DNA from: Prostheceraeus crozeri
Taxonomy: Eukaryota > Platyhelminthes > Polycladida > Euryleptidae
Assembly: GCA_907163375.1 (NCBI GenBank)
Contig: CAJQUW010016186.1
Location: 124,001-188,000 of the forward strand
DNA length: 64,000 bases
Direction: 5' to 3'
How positions within the stretch are numbered: position 1 is the stretch's first letter; every line of letters starts with the position of its first letter. Shown here piece after piece: positions 19,435-29,733 of the stretch. The notes beneath the pieces are model-generated. The model did not search any database and was not told where the DNA came from. It saw only the letters and a program-made list of their open reading frames with translations. A program made the translations under genes and the position numbers.

Positions 19435-20904
19435 AAAGATATAATAAAGATATAACTTAATAAAGTAATCAGCTACAAATACGATCGCTTGATACGGTAA
19501 TTTAAATTCCACTAAAGAAGATATGATAGAGGAAAACAGTAACTTGTCAAAAGCTTTAGAGTAGTCAGCTACCATTAATCTCACCGCTCCAGATTTGAGG
19601 TCCAGAAATTCCAATATTCCATGATTCAGATATGTGAGGGCTGCTACAGTGCCCTTACCTTCGCCAGGTATGTACGCAAACTGCATAGGGTCCAATTTTC
19701 CTCGAATAAAAGGCAAAATCCATTTAGATAGCACCAAGCTCTCCATTACCTTTGACAAAACAGGAAGTTTCGAGATCGGTCTAAAGTCAGCAGCAGCTTT
19801 GGGTTTGCTGATTTTGGCTATTGGAAGAATATCAGCATACTTGTAAGTATAAAGGAACACAGCCATTGGAAAAACACTTGTAAAAAAAATTGCTGGCGGT
19901 AATGGACGTGACATACAATGAACTGGAGTGGCTGAAGAATCAACGGTTATCTCGTATGAAAAATCTTTGACACACCCTAGGCCATTAAACAAAGCAGAAT
20001 AACGGTCGTAAAAAGGAGAGATTAACTCTTTGCACGAAACAGCAATATTACATATTTCAGAGAGCATATCGAGCGAGCGATACAATTCAGCTGACAGGAG
20101 TGCATAATCGTTAGGCACGTCAGCCACGATGAAAACTGATTTACAAAACTTGGAACGGTATTGTACAGTAACATAAATTTCACCGATAACAGGAATACGT
20201 AAATTTCCAAAAGCACTCAATGAAATATTTGTGGGCCTACAATGCAGCCCTTTTATCAGATGCTTTGGGAGTACGCAACGCATAGCACCTGTGTCAATCA
20301 TTCCTTTGACAGCCACGCCGTCTACACATATATCACGGATCAAAGATTCACTTTAACCAGTAGAATGAATGCTCACAACTTCTGTAAGCGATGCAGCAGC
20401 AGAGGTAACTTGTTTCACCACAGAATTGTCACGTGACTCGGAGGGCCCATTTACGTAGGATGTAATACACTCGTCATTCGTAGCAGTAGTTTCGTAGATG
20501 GAGAATATATTCACAACTTCTTCCGTGGTAGATTCATCACCAGTCGTTGAACTTGTCGTCACAGTTGAAATAGACTTCCTGTTTGTGGTAGGCCTACCAG
20601 ATTTGTTGAGAGAATTATAAGATGCTTGAAAATGTCCAACTTTTAAACATTTATTGCATGTAGCCTCCCTTGCTGGACACTGGGGGTAATTGGCACGATG
20701 TCCGGCACGACCGCATCGAAAACATGTAGAACCTTCAGACTCGGTGACTGTATTTGAAGCAACGAGAACAGGAAACTCCTTGTTCTGAACGGATCTTCGT
20801 TCAGCGCGAGCGTGCTCGAATGCTTCGGCACGCTTTAAGGCATCTTCGAAGGTTAAGCTCCCAGCATCCTCACTCAAGAGTCGTTCGCCAAGACGATCAT
20901 CGAA

Positions 20905-21130
20905 GACGCCAATCAGCGGCGATGTCAGTCGGCTGAGCAGGGGAAAAGTCATCATCAGAAAATGCCTGACGGTCGCGAGGCCAAATTCCGGTCTTCTTGA
21001 ACCCATTTATGATGGTAGGGATTGTGAAGGCCTTACCAAAGGCACCACTGATCAGTGGTCCAACATCGTGAATGCTGAGGATTCTCGCGGGATTGGCTTG
21101 GTGCCAGCTGCGAACTGCCAGCAGCGAGTT
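20905..21130 (-). pseudogene. pogo/Tigger-like DDE transposase C-terminal fragment
   Basis: The frame reads GAFGKAFTIPTIINGFKKTG, then IWPRDRQAFSDDDF and PAQPTDI. This is the familiar end of the DDE_1 domain of pogo-like transposases (AFxxAxTxxNIxxGFKxTGIxPFNxxxF...DFxPxxxTD). Only about 70 residues survive. Its 3' side meets the Gypsy gag fossil. No terminal repeats are seen, so it is a decayed scrap. Confidence 0.75.
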
Positions 21131-21185
21131 GAGGGGTGGCCCATAACACCCCACCTTCAGTGGCCCATAACTCCCCACCAACAGT
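21131..21185. repeat. Short tandem GTGGCCCATAACNCCCCAC units
   Basis: Two copies lie here and another at about 24166-24186, beyond the intervening hAT. Before that insertion they were about 300 bp apart. Confidence 0.7.
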
Positions 21186-21489
21186 ATAATTATAGAAACA
21201 GCTGGATAATATACATGCGTAATACATTCCTGCTATTGACCTTTGTTTTTTGGAAGATGATCACCAAAGCTATGTTAATACAGTCAAATTGTTAATTTGT
21301 ACCCAAGCATGACTATGCTAGAAGAAAAAACACTTGTGCAAAAAGAGCTTTCGATTTTTGAAAAAACAGTAAATTGACCCAAAAAACAGAGAAAAATAAA
21401 ATTTCGCTCAGAAACTTCTTATGTACTTAGTTACGATGTTTTCGTTCATGTACACTTGAAAAATAAATTTCAGGTTGGATGGTTTAGTG

Positions 21490-24155
21490 CAGTGTTTCTC
21501 AAAGTCTTCATAAAAATCCTCCCCTACGCCTTCAGATTTTCTCACATCCTCCCCATCACAAAAATTAAAAAAAACTACGACTTTTTATCATAAAGTTCAT
21601 GACATAAACCATAACACTATAAATCCATTTGATCCATCATCATACAATTAAGAAAACCAGAACAACAAACCAAAATAGTTAATTATCTTACCAGGGGACC
21701 AAGAAATCAGGACTAGTGAGAACCATGAGCCTGGTGCTTGGACACTAAAGCCGAAATATCTGGAGAAAAACTGGTCAACTTTACACGAAGATCTCCTCGA
21801 ACAGAAATATCCAGACCACCTCTCTTTTTCGTCAACAAATCAGCGACAGCGCTAAAAGCACACAACTATATAAGTCGTTGGGAAGGGTAGAAGAGTCTGC
21901 TGTGCCTCAGTGGCCAACTTTGGATATTTTTCATTCACCTCTGTGTCCAGCCACATCATCTGACCTTTTGCTGAATGAATGGCCTTCATACTGACATCGT
22001 TTCTAAATTCCAGTAGCTCGTCTACTTGGTCAGGGTCCATCATTTGGATATCATCACTGTCAGTGTCAAATAAGAAAGGCTGAGCGATCCAGGAAGGAAA
22101 TTTCATTGATTTTAAATCCGTGAATCTGGAGTTTAAGTCGTCTGAGAGTGCAGAGAGATGGCGATTGATGATTCCCACTGCGTTATCTGAAACTTGGCAT
22201 TGACTCAAATGAGCAAACTGAGAAAAATCACCACGAGAGATCTGAGACCTCCAAAATGCCAACTTTGAAATAAATCCACAGATCTTGGTCTTGCAGTCAA
22301 TCATGGTCTTATTTGATCCTTGAAGGTCTTTATTCAAAACATTCAGCTTGCCGAAAATGTCAGCCAGATAGCAGATGAGATATCTTGTTTCTTCAGATTC
22401 AAGAAACTGAAAAAGTTAGCGATCAGCACCGAATTCTACAATTGTGTCGTATAACACCACAAATCTCTCGAGACACTTTCCTTTGGATAGCCACCTCACT
22501 TGTGTGTGAGGAAGAAGACGCACATAATCCTCGTTCATTTCTTCACAGAAAACCTTGAAGAGTCTCTCAGTTTTCGGATGAGATTTGATGAAGTTGATCA
22601 CTTTTATGCACTTTTTCATCACATCGTTGAGCTCCGGAGTTAGGCCCTGCGCCGGCAAATTCTCTCTGTGAAGAACACAGTGCACGGTGATCATCTCAGG
22701 GTAATCATCTTTGAGACGTTTCAACACACCATTCCTACGTCCCATCATGGTGGGAGCACCATTGGCAGCAGTGGAAACGATGTTTGAGATTGGAATTTCA
22801 TTAGAATCCAGAAAGGTTTTCACGACACTATAAATATCCCCGGCGGTAGAAGTGGTTTTTAATGATTCACAAAACAGCATCTCCTCCACAAACGTTGAGT
22901 TGAGTTGGAACCTGGCGTAAGCAAGTAGAAGGCACTCACTGTCTCGCACCGTTGTTTCGTCGAGGGCGAGAGAGAATTTGTTTTTTTTTGAAGGACTTTC
23001 ACCAATTTCGACTGAAGATGATACGCGATTTCATCAATCCGACGTCGAACGGTATCATTGCTAAGAGGCAACGCAGCAAGTTCCCGTTGGGCCTGTTTAC
23101 TCTCCTGCATCGTACGCAGGAAGATTTCGAAGGCCGGCTTCAGCAGTTTTTCACCATCAGTGTGGGGTCGGCCTTGCTTTCCGAGGAGATAACTGAGTTC
23201 GTAACTTGCTTGGAGGCCGCGGTCATTAAATTGGTTGCAGATTTAAACAGCAATTCTAGTTTCTGCTCTTTTGATTTTAACGATTTATCCCAGAGGCGCT
23301 TGAAATAATCGAGGGGCTTGTTCCGGTGCTCGGGATGAACTTTTGTAATATGTTCATCGAGCTTCACTGGCCGCATTGAGTCATTGCAAAATGATCTATA
23401 GCACAACAAACAGTACGGTCTTGTTTGGTCAGAAACATCACTGATAAATCCAAATTTCAAGTAGTCCGTGGAATATTGGCGAACTTTCCTTTTACTGTCT
23501 GATGACAATTGATCTACATCCCTGCGTTTTGGCATTGTAAAGAAATCACAACATAAACTGGCTCAGTTTTTGTCACAAATTGACTGAAGAAATGCGAACT
23601 CTATCTGCGGAAGGATCTAATTAACAAACGCATTGGCTTATCGTGCGTTAACTGCAATCGGACGCAGTAGGATAAGAACAGCATCGGAAGCAGTAGGAAA
23701 AGAACAGTTAGTTCTTGGGCCAATCAGAATTGTTCTCGACGCATAAGAGAACAGTGACTGTGTGTGTACGTGACACACGAAAGCAGGTGTGTCGCGCACC
23801 AAATATAGGCGAGAGAACAGCACGCACTTGGTAGAGTCCATAGAAATAAATTCCTGTGCATGAGCGGTTGGTGGCAAAGTAACAATAATTCATTTCTATG
23901 GTAGAGTCTAACAAAGCAGCTAGACTGGCCTAACGTGTGTCTCTACCGCACACCCGATTGTACGCGCGTGTAGGAGGGAAAGCATCATGCTTTATGTGTT
24001 GTACACATATGTATACATTATTTTCAACCGAGTTCTGAAAGTTTAGTAGCACTTTATCTACGATATTTCAGGTAGTTTCAATCCTCCCCAAATCCCCCCC
24101 TCACTGATTAAATTCCTCCCCTAGGGGTCCAAGTGGACCCCTTTGAGAAACATTG
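21490..24155 (-). mobile_element. hAT transposon, Charlie/ZBED5-like, 2.7 kb
   Basis: The ends read CAGTGTTTCTCAAAG and CAATGTTTCTCAAAG inward, the typical terminal repeat of the Charlie-type hAT group. They are flanked by a perfect 8-bp duplication, GTTTAGTG (21482-21489 and 24156-24163). CCTCCCCTA words near both ends are subterminal repeats. The transposase on the minus strand covers most of the element but is broken in several frames. The perfect target duplication dates the insertion as not very old despite the decayed ORF. Confidence 0.94.
21725..23535 (-). pseudogene. ZBED5/SCAND3-like hAT transposase, broken
   Basis: It starts MPKRRDVDQL and then YSTDYLKFGF. A BED finger follows (PYCLLC, then DEHITKVHPEH; C-x2-C and H-x4-H) with the DYFKR motif after it, as in the ZBED5/SCAND3 group. 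The middle part has the insertion-domain words LPHTQVRWLSKGKCLERF and TVHCVLHRENL. The C-terminal part has EKYPKLATEAQQTLLPFPTTY, and the remaining hATC (KKRGGLDISVRGDLRVKL) lies in another frame. At least three frame changes separate 23140-23535, 22859-23110, 22416-22949 and 21852-22337. The domain order is complete, but the protein cannot be made as it stands. Confidence 0.88.
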
Positions 24156-24388
24156 GTTTAGTGTATAGAGGGGTGGCCCATAACTCCCCACTCTCCCCTA
24201 CGTCTTCCATATACCGTATTTCTTCGAATAAGAGGCGCATCCGTGGGAGGAAAAAGTTAATGAGAGGCACATGCACAAAAATAAATGTAGGCCTATACAG
24301 CTGTCATATTACTCATACATGCAGGTTCTTGTACATTATTTTGATAACTGCGTCGGTCGAACGATGATAAATGTCATGTTTCACTTAC

Positions 24389-24616
24389 CAAGTAGTTCTG
24401 CCGCTGGTCTCTCATTTTGCTTCTCCATTGAAGGCCATGTTCAGCTCGAGGTTCGATGGACATTAACATGATTTCTCAGGAATTCCATTTCTGCTTCGTA
24501 TTTCCACGTCTTCTGTACAACGGAGGATGAAGCAGAACCACTGCGAGGCTTCTTTTTTCTTCGTTGGATGGCTTTTGTGAAGTTATTCCTTAATCTCCCC
24601 CATCTTTTCTTCGCAT
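24389..24616 (-). pseudogene. MADF-domain exon of a PIF/Harbinger element
   Basis: The exon has both splice signals on the minus strand: acceptor TTTCAG just above 24616 and donor GGTAAGTG at 24388. It encodes AKKRWGRLRNNFTKAIQRRK, a spacer, then WKYEAEMEFLRNHV and HRTSS. This is the second half of a MADF (Myb/SANT-like) domain of the kind encoded by PIF/Harbinger elements, where it partners the transposase in binding DNA. A stop after HRTSS means the tail is probably frame-shifted. The first MADF exon is not found between this exon and the transposase. Confidence 0.7.
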
Positions 24617-25040
24617 CTGAAATATATCAGCGAAAATGAGTTGTTATTGATAATATTTGAAGTTATTGACTTATCATGATTTAATGCAATTTAATTTCTA
24701 TTCAAGGGCTAGATGTTCAAATAAGTATGTTGTCATAAATTCTTGATATTTATATAATAATCAACATTTTAATAATGATACTTTATTCCGGGTTTCCTCG
24801 GACCTACAAAATTTGGTATCAAATAGCTCCTCAGCGAAACTTTAGAACTTCACCTTAAAGTTCGAAAGATAATTTTAGCTATTTGATTGTTTAGTGATAC
24901 GAGCTAAATGATTAAGGAATCAGCTATTTTCTTGAGAAAGGAAACATTGACTTTTCCTCCTGCGACATTGTTAATCCCGAGCGTAGCGAAATTACATAAT
25001 AATTACAACAAAAATTGTGCAATAATTTTTCATGCAGTAT
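24617..25040. other. Non-coding spacer between the divergent MADF exon and Harbinger transposase
   Basis: It is AT-rich, without a MADF first exon. It is the probable position of divergent promoters in the original element. Confidence 0.45.
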
Positions 25041-25049
25041 AAATGAAAT

Positions 25050-25988
25050 GATATATTTTTCTATATTTTACAAATTTCTGGCAACAGGGACATCTTATCA
25101 TTCATTTGGATATAACTTCAGATTGGCTCACAACAATGTGGCTAGAATAGTGAGGACGACATGTGCAGCAATATGGGATACTCTTCTTCTAATTTGCTTC
25201 CCAAAGATGACAAAGGAAAGTTGGAAAGAAAAGGCCGAACGGTTTGAACAGCTATGGGACTTTGAAACATGTATCGGAGCAATAGATGGAAAACACGTTA
25301 GAATCAATTGTCCCTCTCATGGAGGATCTCTGTTCTTTAATTATAAGACGTTTCACTCAGTCCAACTTCAAGCAGTTGCCGATGCTGATTTGTTCTTCGT
25401 TATGGTTGATGTGGGTGATTACGGCAGCAACAGTGATGGTTCTGCTTTTAAGAATTCGGCATTTGGACGAATGATGAGCCAGCATTACCGGAACCAAAGA
25501 TTACTACTTCTGGTGTTTCGCTACCGTTTTGTTTCGTGGCTGATGAAGCATATCCTCTTAAGGTAAACCTAATGAAGCCATACAGCTCTAGAAATTTGGA
25601 TAATTCCAAAAGAGTGTTCAATCAACGGCTTTCACGAGCTAGGAAGGAAGTGGAATGCACTTTTGGAATCCTTTCTAAAAAATGGGAGATATTTCAACGG
25701 CCAACTACTCTAGAAACCGAGAATGCAGTCACTGTTATCAGGGCAGCATGTTGTCTTCATAATTTTGTTCGGCAAAGAGACGGAAAAAACACGATTTACC
25801 CGCTACAAATGAAAGGTCAAAGTTCTTTCTTAGATTGGGAAGCGAACGCTAACGTCGGTAGATCGAACGATCCAGCCAATCTAGCAAGGGAAAATTTCAA
25901 GAAGTACTTTATGACTGAATCTGGAGGTTTGTCTTGGATCAATGACCTAGTCTGCATTTATAGATTGAAAATGTCTTTTCATAAATAG
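25050..25988 (+). pseudogene. PIF/Harbinger transposase (DDE_Tnp_4), N-truncated, one frame change
   Basis: The first frame runs FLATGTSYHSFGYNF, VARIVRTTCAAIWDTL, then the first catalytic D in CIGAIDGKHVRI and the second in MVDVGDYGSNSDG. A second frame (25536-25988) carries ADEAYPLKVNLMKPY, RVFNQRLSRARKEVECTFGI with the catalytic E, and AACCLHNFV. All DDE positions are visible across two frames that change near 25500-25540. The usual N-terminal helix region before FLATG is missing. The MADF exon lies divergently 430 bp upstream, as expected for this superfamily. Terminal repeats and a TWA duplication were not found. Confidence 0.85.
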
Positions 25989-26390
25989 TAAACATATTTT
26001 ATGGAATGAATTATGCTGTTTTTTCGTAGTTCATTATCTTGGTCGAAATATGCAAGCATTATGTATGTAGGGTAAAATGGGGTGAATCGGACACCATTTC
26101 TGCGAAACTGATATTTCAACCAGAGTATTATGAATATGCCACTGACTAATATACCAATTTATTGTATTTAACATATAGTTTTAGTACATAAACTTAAGTT
26201 TGATTCTAATACAACACCAGTGACTCATACAATTACAAAAAGCAGTAGATCAAGCATCAAGTAAATTGTGAAACGGACATCAGAGACCTCAATACTCGAT
26301 ATCGTACTTAGGCCTATGAAAAATAGAATAACATGTATGAGAAAATAGTATAGGCCTATATATCACAAATAGAATAGTTACAGGGGAGAC

Positions 26391-26589
26391 CGGGGCAGGT
26401 TGTTATATTTTTTGATTTTTTGAGATAGAGACTAAAGTAGAACTAATTGTGCTAGCTATCTGAATTTTTCTCATGAAACATATTCAAAACATGATAAAAA
26501 TCTTAGAAGTAGTAGAACTCAGAAAAGTTGAGTACTTTTCCTGTGATAAGCGTTTGAAAAAGAGTAAAAATCTGTAACAACCTGCCCCG
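26391..26589. mobile_element. Small MITE with 15-bp inverted repeats
   Basis: CGGGGCAGGTTGTTA at 26391-26405 is exactly matched by its reverse complement at 26575-26589. Outside these lie GGGGAGAC on the left and GCATACGGGCAGG on the right. No target duplication is clear. A related-looking word, ATGGGGTGAATCGG, occurs at 26078. Confidence 0.6.
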
Positions 26590-26599
26590 CATACGGGCA

Positions 26600-27300
26600 G
26601 GCTCTAACAGTAACAGTATACTGGGTTGGTTGTTGCAAAGTTAGAAATTATGCAATTTGATTGATGTAATCATAAATTCTATCTAAATACGCAATGATAT
26701 TCATTTTGTTATATCAAAACACACCAGATATCAGCAAAAAAAGTTTTTTATCTGTAGCACGAACGAGACATTAATTCAAGCTTATTTGGAGGTGAAAGTG
26801 TTACAGAATGCTTCCACTTTTCTGTATTATAAATAAAAACAAGACCTGTTTCACCACTCAAGAGCTCAGCTGTTCGAGGTGTGCATTTTATATAAACAGA
26901 TGAACGTTTAAACAAGTAAATCACAATCAATTAAATACATTAAACACAACATTCCTCCTTCTTAATCCGAATCACCCATCTATTGATCCGATCAATCCAT
27001 TGATTGAATAGAAGCACTGAAATGAGTCACTCGTCAATACACCGGCACCGAAGAACTATAAGATAGAAAATGCATAATTTGCACGCAATAGTCTATGGGA
27101 TGATTTCATAAAACACATGACAATCCGATGCACAGAACATAAAAGTATAAGCTTTACATTTTACAAAATCAGCTTTATACTTAGTAACAAGAATACCTTT
27201 ATATGTACGAAATTTACTTCAATCAACGTGATTATCAAATTTACAGATTTGCAATAGATACTATCAAACAACTTTCATGAAATATCAAAATGTTGATCAT
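26600..27300. other. AT-rich stretch with no supported feature
   Basis: No gene or named repeat is seen. Confidence 0.5.
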
Positions 27301-27309
27301 GCTAATAAT

Positions 27310-29497
27310 TCAAGAAAACATAAAACGATCTACAGGTTTAGCAGTCCGCGTACTACGAGATCGAGCAATACCACACACAGGGTTAGGGCTATCATCTGAT
27401 ACGTCATCATCATTAGTCCTACCTAACTCATTGACTTCATTCCTCAAATTTGCTTGTGGATCTATTATCCCGACCTCTTCACCTGTCACTACATCTGCAT
27501 GACCCTCATCTCTTTCCTCCTCAAAGTTAAATTTCTTCGGTTTGACTTGAGATTCGTGACGCCGTACGATTTGTCCACCTTTGCCTTCCAACTCCATCAT
27601 CTTTCCTCGATGCTGTATAATTTCGCCGAATTGATACTCTTTTTTCAAAGGCAGTTTATAGAATCCTGTATTCTGTAACGTTTTCGTAGGTGTCCTCACG
27701 TCTCTTCCTAGCAACATCATTGCCGGAGTGATTCCCGTCGTCGAATGAGGTATATTTCTAAAACTCATTAAGAACCTATCGGCTGCCTTTTTCAAATCAT
27801 GTGCACGATTAACTCTCACATGCTCTTTGAAAGTACGAACCATTCTTTCTGCCAATCCGTTACTGCGTGGCGAATACTCCGAAGATGTGAGATGCTGACA
27901 CCCATTGTTAAACAACCATGCCTCCAGTTCCTTAGCGATCAAGCTCGGTCCATTGTTGGAAACTAGAGTTTCTGGGATTCCAAATCGAGAAAAAATGTTT
28001 CGCAAAGAATTCTGTAACGTATTTTCTTTTATATCCTTGGCGATATAAATTTATGGCCACCTACTGAAAGCGTCCACGAAGACTAAGAATGTCTGACCAT
28101 TGATTTCTCCAAAATCAATATGAACTCGTTCAAATTGCTTTCTTACCTCAGGCCAACTACTCCATTGCTTTGCGTTTGATGATTTCGGTTTCAAGGCTGA
28201 GCATTCAGGACAATTACGTATCATTTCCTCAATCATTTTTGACATACCTGGCCAATAGAAACTATTTCTTGCATGGCTTTTACACTTTTCGATACCGAAA
28301 TGATCTCGATGGATTTCCTGAAGCACAATATGTCTCAATTCATCGGGAATGACTAATGCATTTCCTTTATACACGAGACCATCAACAATTGTTAGGTCAT
28401 TTTTTACGTTCTTGAATTCAATCAAGCGAGAATCAATAACTTTCGGAAATCCAGTACGAATATAATCTTTTAAGGTTGTCCACTTCTCCTCCTTCATGAT
28501 TCGAGTCAATTGCGTTTGGATCTGCGGTAACGGAGTATGCCAAATCATGTTGATACTCATTTCTTTACCTTCAACATTACCACATCTGGACAATAAGTCC
28601 GCCAAGTGCATATCTTCAGATCGCGCGCACTCAATATCGAAATCGTAGGCCATTAGGGTGATTGCCCACCTTTGCAATCTAGCTGCCGTAATTGTATTCA
28701 CACCTTTCTGTTTGTCAAAAATAAAAGTTAGCGGTTTATGATCGGTGATCAATTTGAATTTTCGATTCAAGAGAAATTTTGACAGCTTTTTAATCGACCA
28801 GACTATTCCCAAAGCCTCACGCTCTATTTGACTATATGACTGTTCTGCTTTTGTCAAAATCTTCGACACCGCCATAACTGGATATCCGCTCTGTTCCAGA
28901 ATTCCTGCTATTCCTTTCTGGCTAGCATCACATGTAAGAGTAACTGGTTCATCAGGATGGTACGGCCTCAACAATAATGGGCTCAATAAACATTTCTTGA
29001 TGATATCAATTGCCTTCTTTTCCGCAGCACCCATGCGAAACTGAAACATCTTTTTTTAACAAATGGTATAACGGAGCTGTCTTATCCGTCAAATTTCGGA
29101 AATACTTAGCATAAAACTGCAGACTCCCTAACCAGCTTTGAAGTTCCTTTTTGTCTGATGGGTATTTGGCAACTCGAATTGTTTCAACTGCGGTACGATT
29201 TGGTCTAAGACCCTCATGTGTGATAGTGTGCCCAAGGAAGGGGGGTTTTGCTAAACTCGCACTTACTGTGGTTTATAGCAACGTTATGATCCTGCAATCT
29301 GGTCAACAACCGATTCAAATTTTCATCATGTTCCGCCGTGTCCTTCCCCATTACTAGAATGTCATCCATATATGAAATGACACCTGAAAGCCCTCTGAGG
29401 ATTTTCACAAGAACTGATTCAAAGATTCCTGGACTCGCACTAATTCCATACGGCAATCGCTCATACCTGTAAAGCCCGAACGGAGTGTTAATTGTAG
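27310..29497 (-). mobile_element. Ty3/Gypsy fossil: RT-RNase H-integrase part
   Basis: On the minus strand, from right to left: an RT palm (LYRYERLPYGISASPGIFES, SYMDDILVMG) near 29.2-29.5 kb, RNase H (TCDASQKGIAGIL, LITDHKPLTF) near 28.6-29.0 kb, and integrase with a zinc region (HRDHFGIEKCKSHA...CPECSALK) and DDE core (VHIDFGEI, VSNNGPSLIAKE, SNGLAERMV) down to 27.3 kb. Gag, protease and LTRs are absent. The RT is cut by the hAT end at 29498. It is broken, with about two or three breaks. Age cannot be judged without LTRs. Confidence 0.88.
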
Positions 29498-29733
29498 CAG
29501 TGGCGTAGGGTGATGCTTCAAATAGGTATTCAAGAGTGATACAAAAATCAGTCATCACAAGATCATTTCTGCATTCATTGAATAAAGCCTAAACATGTAC
29601 GCACGTGTATACGGATATAATGTAGAATGAAACACTAAGATTTATAAATCAATCATTCTCGATTATTCGATTCAGTACATGTGGAAATAAAAACCAGAAT
29701 TTGTAGTCATGAGATGCATGGTGTATTATAGGC

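Larger units (their letters stand above)
18355..19440 (-). mobile_element. Penelope-like element fragment with GIY-YIG endonuclease and inverted repeat
   Basis: A 154-residue minus-strand frame (18531-18995) ends a Penelope-like ORF. It has a Cys-rich linker (NCNCDICLQL), then the GIY-YIG endonuclease (VVYKYTCNDCYIGKTARK, RHNEHKRAI, TESKAITQLQPKIN). The RT itself is lost. Upstream, 19021-19194 and 19261-19434 form a 174-bp inverted repeat around a 66-bp AT-rich loop. Inverted or tandem partial copies of this kind are a known habit of Penelope-like elements. The element separates the two halves of the LINE RT. Confidence 0.85.
17413..19893 (-). mobile_element. LINE (CR1/L2-like, family B) inserted in the Gypsy fossil; itself interrupted
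   Basis: The RT N-terminal part lies at about 19.49-19.89 kb (ADFRPISKLPVLSKVMESL, VADYSKAFDKL). The RT core and C-terminal part lie at 17566-18347 (GPILFSLVIDSL, YADDVTLV, then the thumb region and IRSLLLYAFPSFY). The 3' end carries a short (TTC)n tail at 17413-17435 on the minus strand, typical of CR1-like LINEs with simple-sequence tails. The left insertion edge is the Gypsy RT and the right edge the Gypsy gag-pro part. The 5' end, including endonuclease and ORF1, is missing. A Penelope-like element splits it at about 18355-19440. The RT is in at least two frames. Confidence 0.85.
16830..20925 (-). mobile_element. Ty3/Gypsy fossil, truncated, interrupted by a LINE
   Basis: The parts on the minus strand are gag with two zinc knuckles (about 20.35-20.92 kb; TCFRCGRAGH and TCNKCLKVGHF), protease (about 19.9-20.34 kb; GMIDTGAMRCVLP) and reverse transcriptase (about 16.83-17.41 kb; CTDLRQLNLAI, FFDDILIAS). 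A LINE inserted between protease and RT separates them. RNase H, integrase and both LTRs are absent. It is old and truncated at both ends: gag meets a pogo-like fragment on one side, and RT meets the MADF-BESS gene end on the other. It is broken, with few breaks beyond the truncations. Confidence 0.85.

Noticed and set aside
24212-24240. ACCGTATTTCTTCGAATAAG, resembling DNA-transposon ends
   Set aside because: No inverse partner was found, so no element can be bounded.
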